Shown piece by piece: positions 1 to 11,912 of a DNA stretch of 64,000 nt (position 1 is its first letter; each line of letters starts with the position of its first letter). The notes under the pieces are model-generated. The model saw only the letters and a program-made list of their open reading frames with translations, was not told where the DNA came from and made no database searches. Position numbers and translations under genes: made by a program. Source of the DNA: Amborella trichopoda (lineage: Eukaryota > Streptophyta > Magnoliopsida > Amborellales > Amborellaceae); assembly GCF_000471905.2 (NCBI RefSeq), contig NW_006499913.1, positions 3,548,726 to 3,612,725 on the forward strand, written 5' to 3'.

Positions 1-130
1 CTTGTCGAGGCCGTGGATATAGATCTATGGGGTAAACCACGTAAATCGTGTGTTGTGATGGTGTATTTAGGATCCCGATACCACAAGCTAGGGGTTCTCG
101 AAAACCCTACATTTCAAAAGCCCTATCCCT
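1..130 (+). mobile_element. Copia-like LTR tail, fragment
   Basis: The first 130 bases resemble 9935-10135. Both have a 'ccgtgg' start, then 'accacgtaaatcg' or 'gccatgtaaatcg', then a 'ccacaagc' box and 'aaccctaca'. This pattern is common near the 3' end of plant Ty1/Copia LTRs. The element is cut by the window edge, so its extent is unknown. The family assignment is an inference. Confidence 0.35.
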
Positions 131-809
131 ATTTTCCCAAAATTTCATTATAAATTTTTTCATTGGTTTTGGAAATATTTGATTGGCATGGCCGGTTGCC
201 TACAAAACAGGAGATCGTGAGGTCGACGAAAGACATAATTTGATAACACCCGATGACATGAACCAAGGGGGAGGTATTTCACTCCTCTCGCCCAAATATC
301 GGCATATAAACAAGTCATTTTGGATGAAAAATGACCCTCTCAATCACACACAAAAAAATTTACGTTCAAGGGGAGAGTTCTTGGAAACGAGTCTGGTCTA
401 GCCCTCTAAGGGTCAAATCGGCCATACACTTAAAATTTTGTGTTGGACCATAATGGGTATTTTCATCCAAAATAAACTAAAAATTTCACCCAGGGGGGTT
501 GTAACAAGGTCAATGATGAGAATTAGAAAGTGTTGGAGGGGGTCTGTATGTAGGAAGTTCAGTGAAAGGGGTATACATGATTTTACCCACTAAAAATATA
601 TCCCCTAATTTTTACAGCTTACACTCATGTCCCTTTCTCTCTTTTTTTTATTCTCTTAAAAATAGCAGCATGTGGGCACCTCCAAATACTGACCCAACTT
701 GAACCCCAGGTCATAGGGGTACAAAGTGCGAGGTCGATTCAGAACTTGGAGAGCTTACTTACAGTGGATTTACTGTAGGGCTTCATGAGAGAACCAATAA
801 TTTGAAAAA
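131..809. other. Intergenic, no gene recognised
   Basis: Mixed sequence with one short open frame (183-401) that has no recognisable domain. I see no splice-consistent exon, RNA gene or clear repeat here. Confidence 0.5.
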
Positions 810-1108
810 GGAAAATTGTTTCATGCTTGCTGGACCGCATTTCTACATATGCCGTCTAGAAAGTGTAAAGCATCCATCTTAAAGATGGATGCAAGTAGGT
901 GTTCCATTTAAAAACCATAGAAATTAACGATTCAAATATTTTTTTATTAGAATTATTATTTCTAATTTTAAAATTTATTTATTTATTCATATTCATGATC
1001 TGCATACATGCCCTTAAAATTAAATCTTAAAATCCATCTCAAAAATCAATTTATTTAAAAAACCCACATTTCTACATGTGCGGGCTTGACCGCATCGAAA
1101 CGGGTCCT
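810..1108. mobile_element. MITE-B, copy 1
   Basis: This stretch matches 29884-30184 over its whole length. Shared landmarks are 'catttctacatatg', 'aaagcatccat', 'gatgcaagtag' and 'cttaaaatccatct'. The two ends are roughly inverted to each other, each with an 'acatttctacat' block near its edge. About 300 bp and non-coding, so it reads as a miniature inverted-repeat element. Superfamily unknown. Confidence 0.6.
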
Positions 1109-1329
1109 TTGTTATATCTTCACCAACAAGGCCCCAAAAGACAAGGGGCATAAAATGATTGGGTGACGTGACACAACCAAAAAAGATATTTATTACTTCT
1201 TGCACAAATATATTGAATTAATTTTAAAACCCCTAATATCTTCAACCCATAGAATAAATTCAAAAAAATAAATAAAATAAATCTAATTTTATCCTCTATA
1301 CACTAAAAAAAAACAATGTCAGGTTAAAT

Positions 1330-1520
1330 AATGAGATCTAAGAGTTAGGAAACTCAAATTTTAAATTTTTTTTTCAAAAATAATTATCTAATAATTCTTA
1401 AGTAGTTTCCAAAATTTCTGATAGATAAAATCCTCACATATAAATCTTTTAATCGAGGGAGAAGAAATAGACTATGCTCCTGAGGAGCATAAAATAAGTG
1501 CTCTTACTTCTTAGCAAGGT
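1330..1520. mobile_element. MITE-C, partial copy
   Basis: It resembles the left part of 27785-28190: 'gagatctaag' then 'aactcaaa', a 'tctaat' block, and a 'tgctcctgaggagcata' motif matching the 'ggagcata' motifs there. Only about half of the longer copy is present. Confidence 0.45.
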
Positions 1521-1599
1521 GGAGAATAGAAGCCATAGAGACTGTGTAAAGTAAAGTCCACCACTTTGAGCCCTACAATTAAGGGTGGAGTTGGCATAC

Positions 1600-1962
1600 G
1601 GATGCATCCGTATAGGTAAGGTGCACTTTCAAAATTTATCATGGTATATAATTTTGTTGTAAAATATTCTTAAAATTATCTCAAAATTTAATTATAAAAT
1701 TTTAAATTTTAAAAATGGTTAAAATCAAGTAGATATATGAATATATAGAAATCTTGAAAATAGACGATATAGATAATATGTTGTAAAATACACTGTTTAT
1801 GAGATTTAAAATCTTTTTATTTTTTATGGTCATACATCTCGATGTCGAGATGATCAATCAAAGGGTTTTTCAACATTAAAACTACCTTTTTTTCAATGGA
1901 TTTTTGAAGTTCATCGATAGTTCTACAGTATAAGGTTGCATACTTATATAAACTTTTTTTTT
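1600..1962. mobile_element. MITE-A copy
   Basis: A copy of the window's most abundant repeat. The outer parts are inverted to each other ('aaggtgcac' inward from the left, 'ataaggttgca' and 'tatataaactttt' at the right). The middle holds the family's semi-palindromic core 'catctcgatgtcgagatg' next to 'gatcaat'. About 360 bp, non-coding. Confidence 0.7.
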
Positions 1963-3963
1963 ACAATTATGGATGGATGGGTCCCGCTATCCATAACTTA
2001 GACTAACCTGTACTTGACACGTGTCATGTTATTCCTGTTAAGTCACCTATATCTGCATCTTCTTATCTACGGCTCTTTTCTTAGCTAAGTGTCTATTGCT
2101 GTTTTGGACATGTGTATGTATTTAGGGCTGGTAACGGTTGAGATCTAGTGAATGACATAGATATGGTATCTCAGCCGTTGCTTTGCTCTAAAGCTAAATT
2201 TGGGTTAGATGACTGACGATCCATTGGAAAGGGCCTCGCTTTTCTGGCCTGAACCGATTTTTAAAAATAAGATTTCTTTAAATGACCAAAATGGTCATGA
2301 GATTTCTTTAAATGCTCAAAACAACCTTGTCTTTGTAGATGCTAATAATTGTGAGGAAAATTTAGTCAAAACTTTTTTTGCACAAATCATTTGCCGTGGA
2401 TTTTATTTTTAGGGATTGTATGCTACGAGACCGTTTATTATTATAAGGAGGTCATAATCATTTTTAGCCATTCGTTGACAAATTAAATGGTTTAAAATTA
2501 TTTTTAAGAAATTTATTTTTAAACTTTAGGTTTAGTCAATAACACACTACAACCGCCTGAATTAAAATTTAACAGACAAGAGTGATTATGAGCCCGTTGC
2601 TTTAAAAATAAATAGTATGTTTGTATACTTTTTTTTATTTTTAAAACAACAAAAAAATGATTTTATTTTTTAAATTATAAAATCGATCTTATAATATAAG
2701 ATGATCACAATTACTTTTAATCACATAAATAACGAAATATGGTAGATTGGGGTGTATCATAAAACATAAGATACATTTTATTTGTTATGTGAAATATGAT
2801 AAGATTGGGGTGTGTCATAAAACACAAGATACATTTTATTTGACTCACCTAGCACCGGCTCGAGTCTGCATCTAATGGATCAACTAAAATAGGCATTTTG
2901 ATTAAATTTTGTTTAGAAAATTGAAAAATTGTAATCTCCATATTACTTTCCATGATGCAATAACTATTGTACATAAAAAAATAAACGCTATGGAAATATT
3001 GCAAAATGATAAAGATGAAACATATGATTTTTTAAAAAGTTGAGTGTTTATTCTGAAAAATAAAATATTATAAAAAATTCAAAATCTGCAAAAATATTGT
3101 TTTACATAATGCAATGCCCGTAGTGGATTGAAAATAACGGCCTCTACTGAAGGAATGGCATGGGTGTTTCTTCACTAATTTTGTAAAAGACTCGGAGCGA
3201 TTCTCGGGCCTTATTGACCGTTTCTCTAACATAGATGACCGATTATAAAAAATTCACTCCGGGCCTGGACTCTTTAGGGGACCCAAACCAATCACTCAGT
3301 GGCTCCTAGCTGGCTCGTAGTTTTTAAAACATTAGTTTCAATATTACGGCGACTACATGACGGGTTGCAATCTTGGGCACTAACAACATTTTCATCATTT
3401 TTTAAAAACTAAAGGAAAAGTGTTTGGTGAGTCAGCCTTATTTTTAATCTAAAATTTTAGAGTTCAATGAGATCTAATTTGGAATTTATCTTTTTCAAAA
3501 AATATAAATGATATATTTTGAATTCCTTTCTTTTTCCTCCATTTTTTTTATAAGAATTGGTTAACTTTGTCGTCCATTTTAACTTTTAGGGATGTAACAT
3601 TTTTTTTTATATCCATCTTAGATATGGACGTTAGATAGACAAGGGACTGCACGGTAATTGATGAGTTAGTTGACTCACCAAAACCGTGTCCAAAACTGAA
3701 ATGAAGGCAACTAGTATTTTATCGGCTAAACGATTATTGGAGTTTCCGTTCTCACAAGATAGGCCATTGTACAATAATATCATTTATTTAAGTTGAAAGG
3801 GCTCCCAATCTTTGATTGTTAAACAGAAAATCAAGCTGGTAGAGCTATTCAAGCTGTCAGATTTCACATTTGATATCACGTTTGATAAATATGAGTAAGT
3901 GTGAATTCCTTTTACAACACAAAATGAACATTCAGTATCAACACAAAATGACCATTCGGTATA
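1963..3963. other. Intergenic, A+T-rich, no gene recognised
   Basis: Two kilobases without a credible exon. A short frame at 2209-2412 has no recognisable domain. The only structure I can point to is the 57-bp duplication at 2734-2848, listed separately. Confidence 0.5.
2734..2848. repeat. 57-bp tandem duplication
   Basis: Two adjacent units start at 2734 and 2791. Each runs 'gaaatatg', then 'gattggggtgt', 'tcataaaaca' and 'aagatacattttatttg', with a few mismatches. Non-coding. Confidence 0.8.
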
Positions 3964-4362
3964 GGGAAAACTTTATATAGATTCAAGGCTCTAAACAATC
4001 AAATTAGAGCCCACCTCAAAAATTTTATTAGAAGATGTTGTTTTGATGCTTAAATATCTTTAAATTGATCATCTCAACATCAAGATGTATGGATATGAGA
4101 AAAAAAATGGATTTCAAGTTTTGATAATAATGCATCTTGTAACGCATTTTTAGACCGTCAATTTTCAAAGTTTCCAAGTGTTCATAGATATGCTCGTTCT
4201 ACACTATTTTTAAAGCTTTAAATTTTATAATTAAAGATGAAAATATATTTTAAGGCTATCACAAAGATTTTCAATATTAAAACCGCATTTCTCGATGCTA
4301 TTTGTAAGTGGGCTCTAATTTGATTGTTTAGAGCCTCGACTCTATACAAACCGCACCCTTCA
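3964..4362. mobile_element. MITE-A copy with long terminal inverted repeats
   Basis: The left end reads 'ggctctaaacaatcaaatta'; the right end is its near-exact inverse, 'ctaatttgattgtttagagc', followed by 'ctctatacaaacc'. The core has 'gatcatctcaacatcaagat'. It belongs to the subgroup also seen at 6198 and 30459. Confidence 0.75.
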
Positions 4363-4393
4363 ATATATCACTAATTTTAATATAGAAAATGAT

Positions 4394-4742
4394 TAGATAG
4401 GGCTACAACCCAATCGAAATAAGTAAAGCCTCACCTCAAAACTCATTGATACATGCATTATAATATCTTCAAATCGATCAGCTCAGCCTTGATCATGCAG
4501 TTATAAGAAAAAAAAAAAAGATTTCAAGCTTTAAAAATACCGTAGATTGTAACACATTATCTAAACTATCCATTTCACTCTAAAATTAAGTGCTTATAGA
4601 TCGGCATGATTTATACTTCTTACCTTCAAATTTCATAATTAGAATTGAAAATTAATTTTAGAGCCCCCATCCAAATAACTATAATGATATAAGGATTTAA
4701 GGTGAGGCTTTACTTTTTATTAATGAAGCCAAGGCTCAAAAG
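4394..4742. mobile_element. MITE-A' variant copy
   Basis: It starts 'gatagggctacaaccc' and carries 'taaagcctcacctcaaaac'; the right end 'tgaggctttactttttatta' is roughly its inverse. The core matches MITE-A but the ends differ, as in 29487-29872. It ends about 150 bp before the TATA box of the acyl-CoA-binding protein gene. Confidence 0.65.
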
Positions 4743-4892
4743 GGCAATGTATTTTGTGCTCTTTAATCATTAGGGTGCGTTGTCCATTGTGTAAAAGATT
4801 AGAGCAGTTCAATTACCCTCTCATCCATAGTAAGATTCTGGGGCTTTTTCGCAAATTCGACATATTATTAGGTCATTTTTACCTTGTTGTGG

Positions 4893-4900
4893 TATAAAAC
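4893..4900 (+). promoter_or_regulatory. TATA box of the ACBP gene
   Basis: 'tataaaac' lies about 80 bp upstream of the start codon at 4975. That places the likely transcription start near 4920-4930 and gives a leader of about 50 bp. The leader is purine-rich just before the start ('gtggagaagaaggaaatggg'). Confidence 0.6.
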
Positions 4901-4974
4901 AGTTTCCGTTGCTCTGCTTTCTCTGAATCAGAGCTTTCCACAAACCGAAAGAGGCATAGGTGGAGAAGAAGGAA

Positions 4975-7900
4975 ATGGGATTGAAGGTACGTTCCATTGA
5001 CGCTACACATCTCTGGACCGTCAGATTCCTTTAGATTTACAGTACATGCAGTGGAATTTGAGCTTTAATGGCTTTATTTTGTTCCTGATTGCATGTTAGT
5101 TTCTAAATAAATGTTTCTTCATTTTATCCACGGTCCAGTTCTCCCAGTTGCTGTAATATCAGATCTGGACCGTTTATTTGCAGCTTTATCATAAAGTTTG
5201 TGCTTTAATGGATGATTTTCCCCTGATTCCATCCCAGTTTCAAGAAAATGAGCCCTCATTGAACGAAAGGTCCAGATCTCTCGGTCGCACGGCTCGATGT
5301 TCGATCTGGACCGTCTGATCATCTTAGACTCGCTTTGTTTTTTGAGTTTTGGTCTTCTTTTTTTTACTTCGATTGAAGGATTTTCGAGTCAGATTCTAAA
5401 ATTTATTCATTTCGCAAAAAATATTTCCTTTAATTTCAGTTTTTGCTTTCGTTAGACACTGCTATTTACCTTTTCATAATGCCGGAAAAGTAAACCGGAA
5501 AAGTAAAAATTAAACACAGGTGAATTCTAAATTTTCAGATGAACTATTAATCGGCCTGATTATGAGACAATTCCAATGATTTAAAAAAATGATTCATTTT
5601 AAAAGTGCTTTGCTTTTTCGTATTAACTTAATGGTTTTATTTTATTAATTTTAGTTTATTGTCTTCTAATTTCGTCCTTTTCCCAGACTCGGTGAATTAT
5701 AGAAATGCAGTTCGAGAATAAAAAATACTAGCAAGGGTTTATTGAACTTAGCTTTGTCCGCAATTTTTCCATTTCTTCTTATTTCAATTTTTTTATAATT
5801 TTTTGTTTCAGTTTATTATGATATCTTAAATAAATGTGAAGCAGAAATCATGAAAATAGAAATGGTCAAATTTTTTGACACGTGTTTTTTTAATGTATTG
5901 GAGAAGCATTATATATTATTTGAAGCATAATTCGTGGCATATTCTTTACTCATGTTAAAAGGATTTTTTTTTTTTGAAAAATATTGGGATACCCCTTATT
6001 TTGAGGTTTAACCAAAGTTTTGAAAGATATCTTGAAACATTAAAATATAAAAATTGTATATTTTATTTATTTTCACCTCTTAGCTACTTCAAACGTGTTT
6101 TTGGGGCTAAACAAATCTAAAAAGACATACATTTTTTTAAAGGATGCCGTTGAGCCTAGGTTTGTATAGAGCTCTATATAAACTTTTCCCTTTCTGGGTG
6201 CGGTTTGTATAGAGCATAGGCTCTAAACAATCACATTAGAGTGCCCTACCCTTCAAATAGTATCGAGAAATGCAGTTTCGATATTGGAAATATTTGTGAT
6301 AGCTTTAAAATATCTTTTTATATTTATTTATAAAGTTTAAAGCTTCAAAAATAATATAGGTGGATAGATCTATGATTTATAAAGTTTAAAACTTAAAAAA
6401 CAATGGACAGATCTATGATTTATAAAGTTTAAAGCTTAAAAAACAGTGTAGATCGACATATCTATGAAAATCTTGAAAATTGACCGTCAAAAAATACTTT
6501 ACAAAATACACTATTTTCAAAATTTGAAATCTATTTTTTTTCTCATGGCCATGCTTCAAGATGATCCATTTGAAAATATTCGGGCATCAAAACAACTTCT
6601 TCTAGTAAAATTATTGATATAGGCTCAAATTTGATTGTTTTGAGCCTCGTTTTTATATAAACTTTTCCCTTTTTAAAAAGCCATCATCTCAAAGTTATCT
6701 CTTTTTTGGGTCAAACAAATCTAAAAAGATGTAGCTTTTCTAAAAGCTATCATCCCAAAGTTATCTCATTTTTTGGGCCAAACAAATTTAAAAAAACATA
6801 CATTTTCTAAAAGCCATCCTCCCAAAGTTAGTTCTTTTTTGGGCTAAACAACTCAATATATGCTTTTTCTAGAAGTTATCCTCTCAAAGTTAACTGGAGT
6901 TATCTCTCTCTCTTTCCTCGCATCCCTTTTCTTCTCTCTCCTCTCCATAATAACTATATAGAGAGGAGAGAAAGAGATGTGTCGCACCCCTTTTTTCTCT
7001 CTCTTCGATGTGTTTAATTTGTTTGGTGGTGAAAGGTTACTGGAGAAAAAAAAGAGGTATTTGGATAAACATAAGAGAGAGAGGTGTTTGAAAAAATATG
7101 AGAGGAGAGATATAAACAATAAGAGATGTTTGATATGTTTGGTGGTGAGAGTTTACCATAGGAAAGAGATAGATGTTTGGATAAACACAAAAGAGAGAGG
7201 CTTTTGGATAAACACAAAGAGAGAGAAGTGTTTAGATGATGAGAGAGAGTGAAACACTCACCAAGAGAGAGAAAGAGAGAAGTTGTGAGAAGTTTGGGGT
7301 ATATAAATGAAGAGAGAAAAAGGATTGGGTTTAGAAATAGCATGTCTTGGTTAAAAAATAAGTTTAAAGAGAAGTTTGAAGTATATAATTGAAGAGAGAA
7401 AATGGATTGGGTTTAAAAAGAGCATGTCTTTTTTACTTTTGTTTAGGTTAAAAAATAGGTTTAAAGAGAAGTTTGGAGTATATAAATGAAGAGAGAAAAT
7501 AGATTGGTTTTAGAAAGAGCATGTTTTTCTTACTTTTGTTTAGGTTAAAAAATAGGTTAAATATGTTTATTTTTGTTTAGGTTAAAAAATTGGTTAAATA
7601 TGTTTAAAATGACACTTTTGTTTAGGTTAAATATGTTTACCTTTGTTTTGGTTAAAAAATACGTTAAATATGTTTAAAGTTGCACGTTAAAATATAGGTT
7701 AAATATGTTTAAAGTTGCACCTTTGTTTAGGTTAAAAAATAGGTTAAATATGTTTACTTTTGTTTAGGTTAAAAAATAGGTTAAATATGTTTAAAGTGGC
7801 CAAGGGTTGAAAAAAGCTTAATTTTATTAAGAAATAAACTCTAAAAATAAGGAATATGGAGATATTTTCTATTTCACTTTTTAATGAGATGGACTCAGAA

Positions 7901-10900
7901 ATCTCTCCATAATGAGAATGGAGTCAGATACCTATCCACGGGGCTCGACAATACTACTACCAAGGCCTCAAACCATTCTCCTCGTGTTAAAGGACATATT
8001 TTTTATAAAATGAACTACATTTCATAATTATTTTTACTTTTCATTTTATAATCATACATCTCGATTTTGTGATGATCAATTTGAGGTGTATCCATACATC
8101 TCAGTTTTGCGATGATCAATTTGAGGTGCGCCTTACCTTAAAAGTACAAGGTTAACTTCTTATATTTTTAGGTGACATTTGTATAAGGTTGCCTCCTTAT
8201 ACCCTTATAGTGTAGAAGTAAGTTGTACCCTTAAAATTTGCTTAGAGATGTCATTCCAGTGTCGAAAATTATATGATGGCTTGAAAATCTATTTTCGACC
8301 TAGTTATGAAATTTTAAATTTTAAAAATCATACAGATCGAGCAGATAAATAAACACTTAAAAATCTAAAAAATAAAACTTCTATTTAAAAATCTTGAAAA
8401 TAGACGGTCCATATATCTTATTACAAGGTATACTATTTTTTGGACTTGGAATTCTTTTTCTTTTTTTCTCTCGGGGTCAAAGTGATGAATTGGGGGTTCT
8501 CCAATGCCGGAACAATTTTGGAAGTGCATCATACTTCAATTGTATGAGACTGTATCCTTATATAAACATTTTCCTAGATTTCTTTCCTCGTTATTTTATT
8601 CTACTTATAAATTTTTATTCAGCTTATTTCAGTTTTAAAGTCTCCTAAATTTTTATTCAGCTTATTTCAGTTTTATGTGGTATAATTTAGGAGACTTTAT
8701 TTCAGTTTTATTTATGTTTTTCTTTGGATCTAAGTGAATCTTGAATATAAAAAAAGATGGAAATGAAAGATAGGTTACTCTACGTTTCTATTTATTTATG
8801 TACTTTTCATGTGAGACAAAAAAATGAGAATGAAATAAGAATGATTTCAAAAATTTTAAGCACTTTTCATATTTTATGGCAATTTAATGACTTTTTATTT
8901 TTTACGATATTTTCTTCCAACAAAATTATATATCCCAAAATGTGTTTACAAGAAAAGAGTGTGGTTGACACTTTAAAAAATCCAATTGCTTTCAAATAAA
9001 AAAATAAAATGATTTTTCATTATCTCAATTGAAATAATGAGTCTCTTGGGACGTTCATTATTTCAATTAGTCCCATGTTCCTCGAATGGATCTTAGTCCC
9101 CCATCTGTACATCAATTAGACGTTTATTCAGTTGGGAACAACTTTGTTCGTCGGACTTTTTTTAGATTTGGTGAAAATAAAAACCTCACACTTATATTTT
9201 TCTCAAAAGATAGGCTTTCTATACTTCCCCTAATATACTTCCCCTAATGTATGGTAGTTCTATACTTCCCCTAATGTATGGTAGTTTTATACGTCCCTTT
9301 ATCTAGCCGTTATATTTGAATGAACGGCTGAGATGGATCAATTACAAAGTCACGCTTCTACAGTATTTTATTTTTAACTTTTTTGTACAAAACATTTTGA
9401 CATCACCATTCTTCTCCTGAACTTGCAATGGTAGAAAATATATATATATAATTCTCAATAAAATAAAATGATCAAAATAGCCTTAAAAGTTTGTTTATAC
9501 TTTTTTTAGGTATGCCTATAGCATATACCAAATTTCATATACATATAATTTGTAGAACAAAAACTAAAACTAAAATACTTTGAGGCATCAGATCTAAATC
9601 AAACAGTCAATGGTTTATTTCATCTGTGGTTGGACGGGGAAGTATAGAAATGGGGATGGGGAAGTATAGAAATTTTATATAGTAGGGAAGTATAGAAACC
9701 TTTCCCTCCTTATAAAAGGGAGTCAAAGAAGTCATTGTACTCCTTTAATGTCACTTCTTTTAGGGATGGGCAGCGATGGGTTTCCAAGAGAGACACATGG
9801 CTTAGGCGGTTTTCCTATGAGTTTTGAGTTGGTAAGGTTTTTATTTTTGAAGTCTTTTAGTTGCTCTCTCTTTTCAGTAGCAATGTAGCAGATAGGGTTT
9901 TTTTTTGTGATAGTGAATTTCTACTTGGCCAGACCGTGGGCATAGCCGTACGGGATGAGCCATGTAAATCGTATGCAGTTGTGGTGTGATTTTAGTTTTT
10001 GTTATATTTCTTGTATTCGATGGTTAGATGTATTCATCTATTTTCCATTCAATTGTGTACACAATTTTGGATGGAATCCAAATATTTGAGATTTCCAATT
10101 CCACAAGCGATGGATTATGAGAACCCTACACTTTTAAGAAGGCGTGCCTTTTTTCTTCAGCCGCAACCTTTTATAAACTTCTTCCTTTAAAAATAAGGGA
10201 AGCCTAGATTTATGTTGAAGCACCTTTCCTCTTTCCTTTCTTTAAATATTACTATGTATTTATTATTCATTTTTTCCTTTTAAAACACAATGACTAATGA
10301 GCGAGGCTTTCATTCTTCTTCCTCTTATGGATGGCACTGCCATAAAAATATATTATTTTCGGTTTTTCAGTTTAGAAAATGTAGTTGTAATCTTGCTTTC
10401 CATGTACGGATTTTTAATTAGTTTCCATTTTTAGCTTTTTTTAATGCTTTTCCCCTAATTCTTTTACTGCTTCGATTGGATAAATGCGCACAATGTTATT
10501 TTTGTAAATCTTCAAAGGTTTAGAATCAAGAAAGCGTCTTTTTCACTTATCCTAGTTTAAAAAGCAAGGTTGGTTTCGTCATTTACTGAAAAGGCTTATG
10601 CAGCTTCACTTATTACTTCTTTTTGAGGTTTTTATGCGTGTTTCATTCTTGGATGAGGTTTGTATAAGGTGTGAACCTTAAACAATCACAGTACGGATCT
10701 CGTTATAATTTTAGGCTCGCAAACTCTTATGATCATCCTGAAATATATTTTTACCCTTATTATGAAATTGAAAGTTCCAAAAAGTGGTGTAAATTTAACA
10801 AATCTATGAACATATAAATATCTTGATAATAGATGATCTACATAATACGTTACAAAGTTGGGTATGATTAATACTTGAAATTCAATTTTTCTTTCATATT

Positions 10901-11875
10901 CATATATATCGAAGTCGAGATGAATGATCAATTGGAGGGATGAAGCAACCTTTTTCACTTATTTATTTTTTAGGTGTACTCTACTTATACAGTATAAAGT
11001 GGACACCTTATATAAACTTTTTCCTTTAATTTTTTTTTTCTTAATACTGTAGTAATTTTCACCAAAAGCCGAGTCAATTTCTCCTATTCCATTTCTTGAT
11101 AGTGGTCTTTCTTGAGCTAGTGGTGCGGAGGTTATTTTCGGGACAGTTTTGGGTCTTCTTCCACATGGGCTCAAACTCTTCTTCTTCTTTTTTTTTGTCT
11201 TTAACAACCTTTAAAAAAAAAAAAGGGAAAGGGAGTTTTCGGGACAGTTTTGGGTCCACTTCCACATGGCCTCAAACGTTTTTGTTTTTGTTTTGTTTTA
11301 TTTTATTTTATTTTTTGTCCTTAACAACCTTTAGGAAAAAGGGTAAACGGAGAACTAGTGCAGCCGGTCTGGTTTTGCCAAAATATCGGGACTAGGAAAC
11401 GGCTGGTTCCAGCCTGAGCTTTTATTTTTTATTTTTTTTGTTCTCCAATCCATTTTATAAGACCTTGGTCTTTAGAATCCCAATTCCTAGATTTATTTCT
11501 CAAGACCGAGAATTCTCTAGTTTACCCTTTTCAATTTCTTCGTGACCCCACGGGTCTCTCTTGAGACCATACCACGCAATATTGATTTGACTTATTTATT
11601 TGCTTGTTTTGGGGAGGTTAGGAAGAGTTTGAAGAATATGCAGAGAAAGCCAAGAGTCTGCCCCCAACCACCACCGATGCTGATAAGCTTATTCTCTATG
11701 GCCTCTACAAGCAAGCCACTGTTGGCCCTGTTAACACTAGTAAGCTCTCATCTCGTTCTACTCTTGTTATGTGTTGCATTTTTCTTATTAGATTGCTATG
11801 CATTATCTCATTTTCACTTACTAGTTTGTTGTGTTCCTCTCTCAGACTCTCAATTTCTCTTGCTATTTTTGTTTG

Positions 11876-11912
<37 letters not shown>

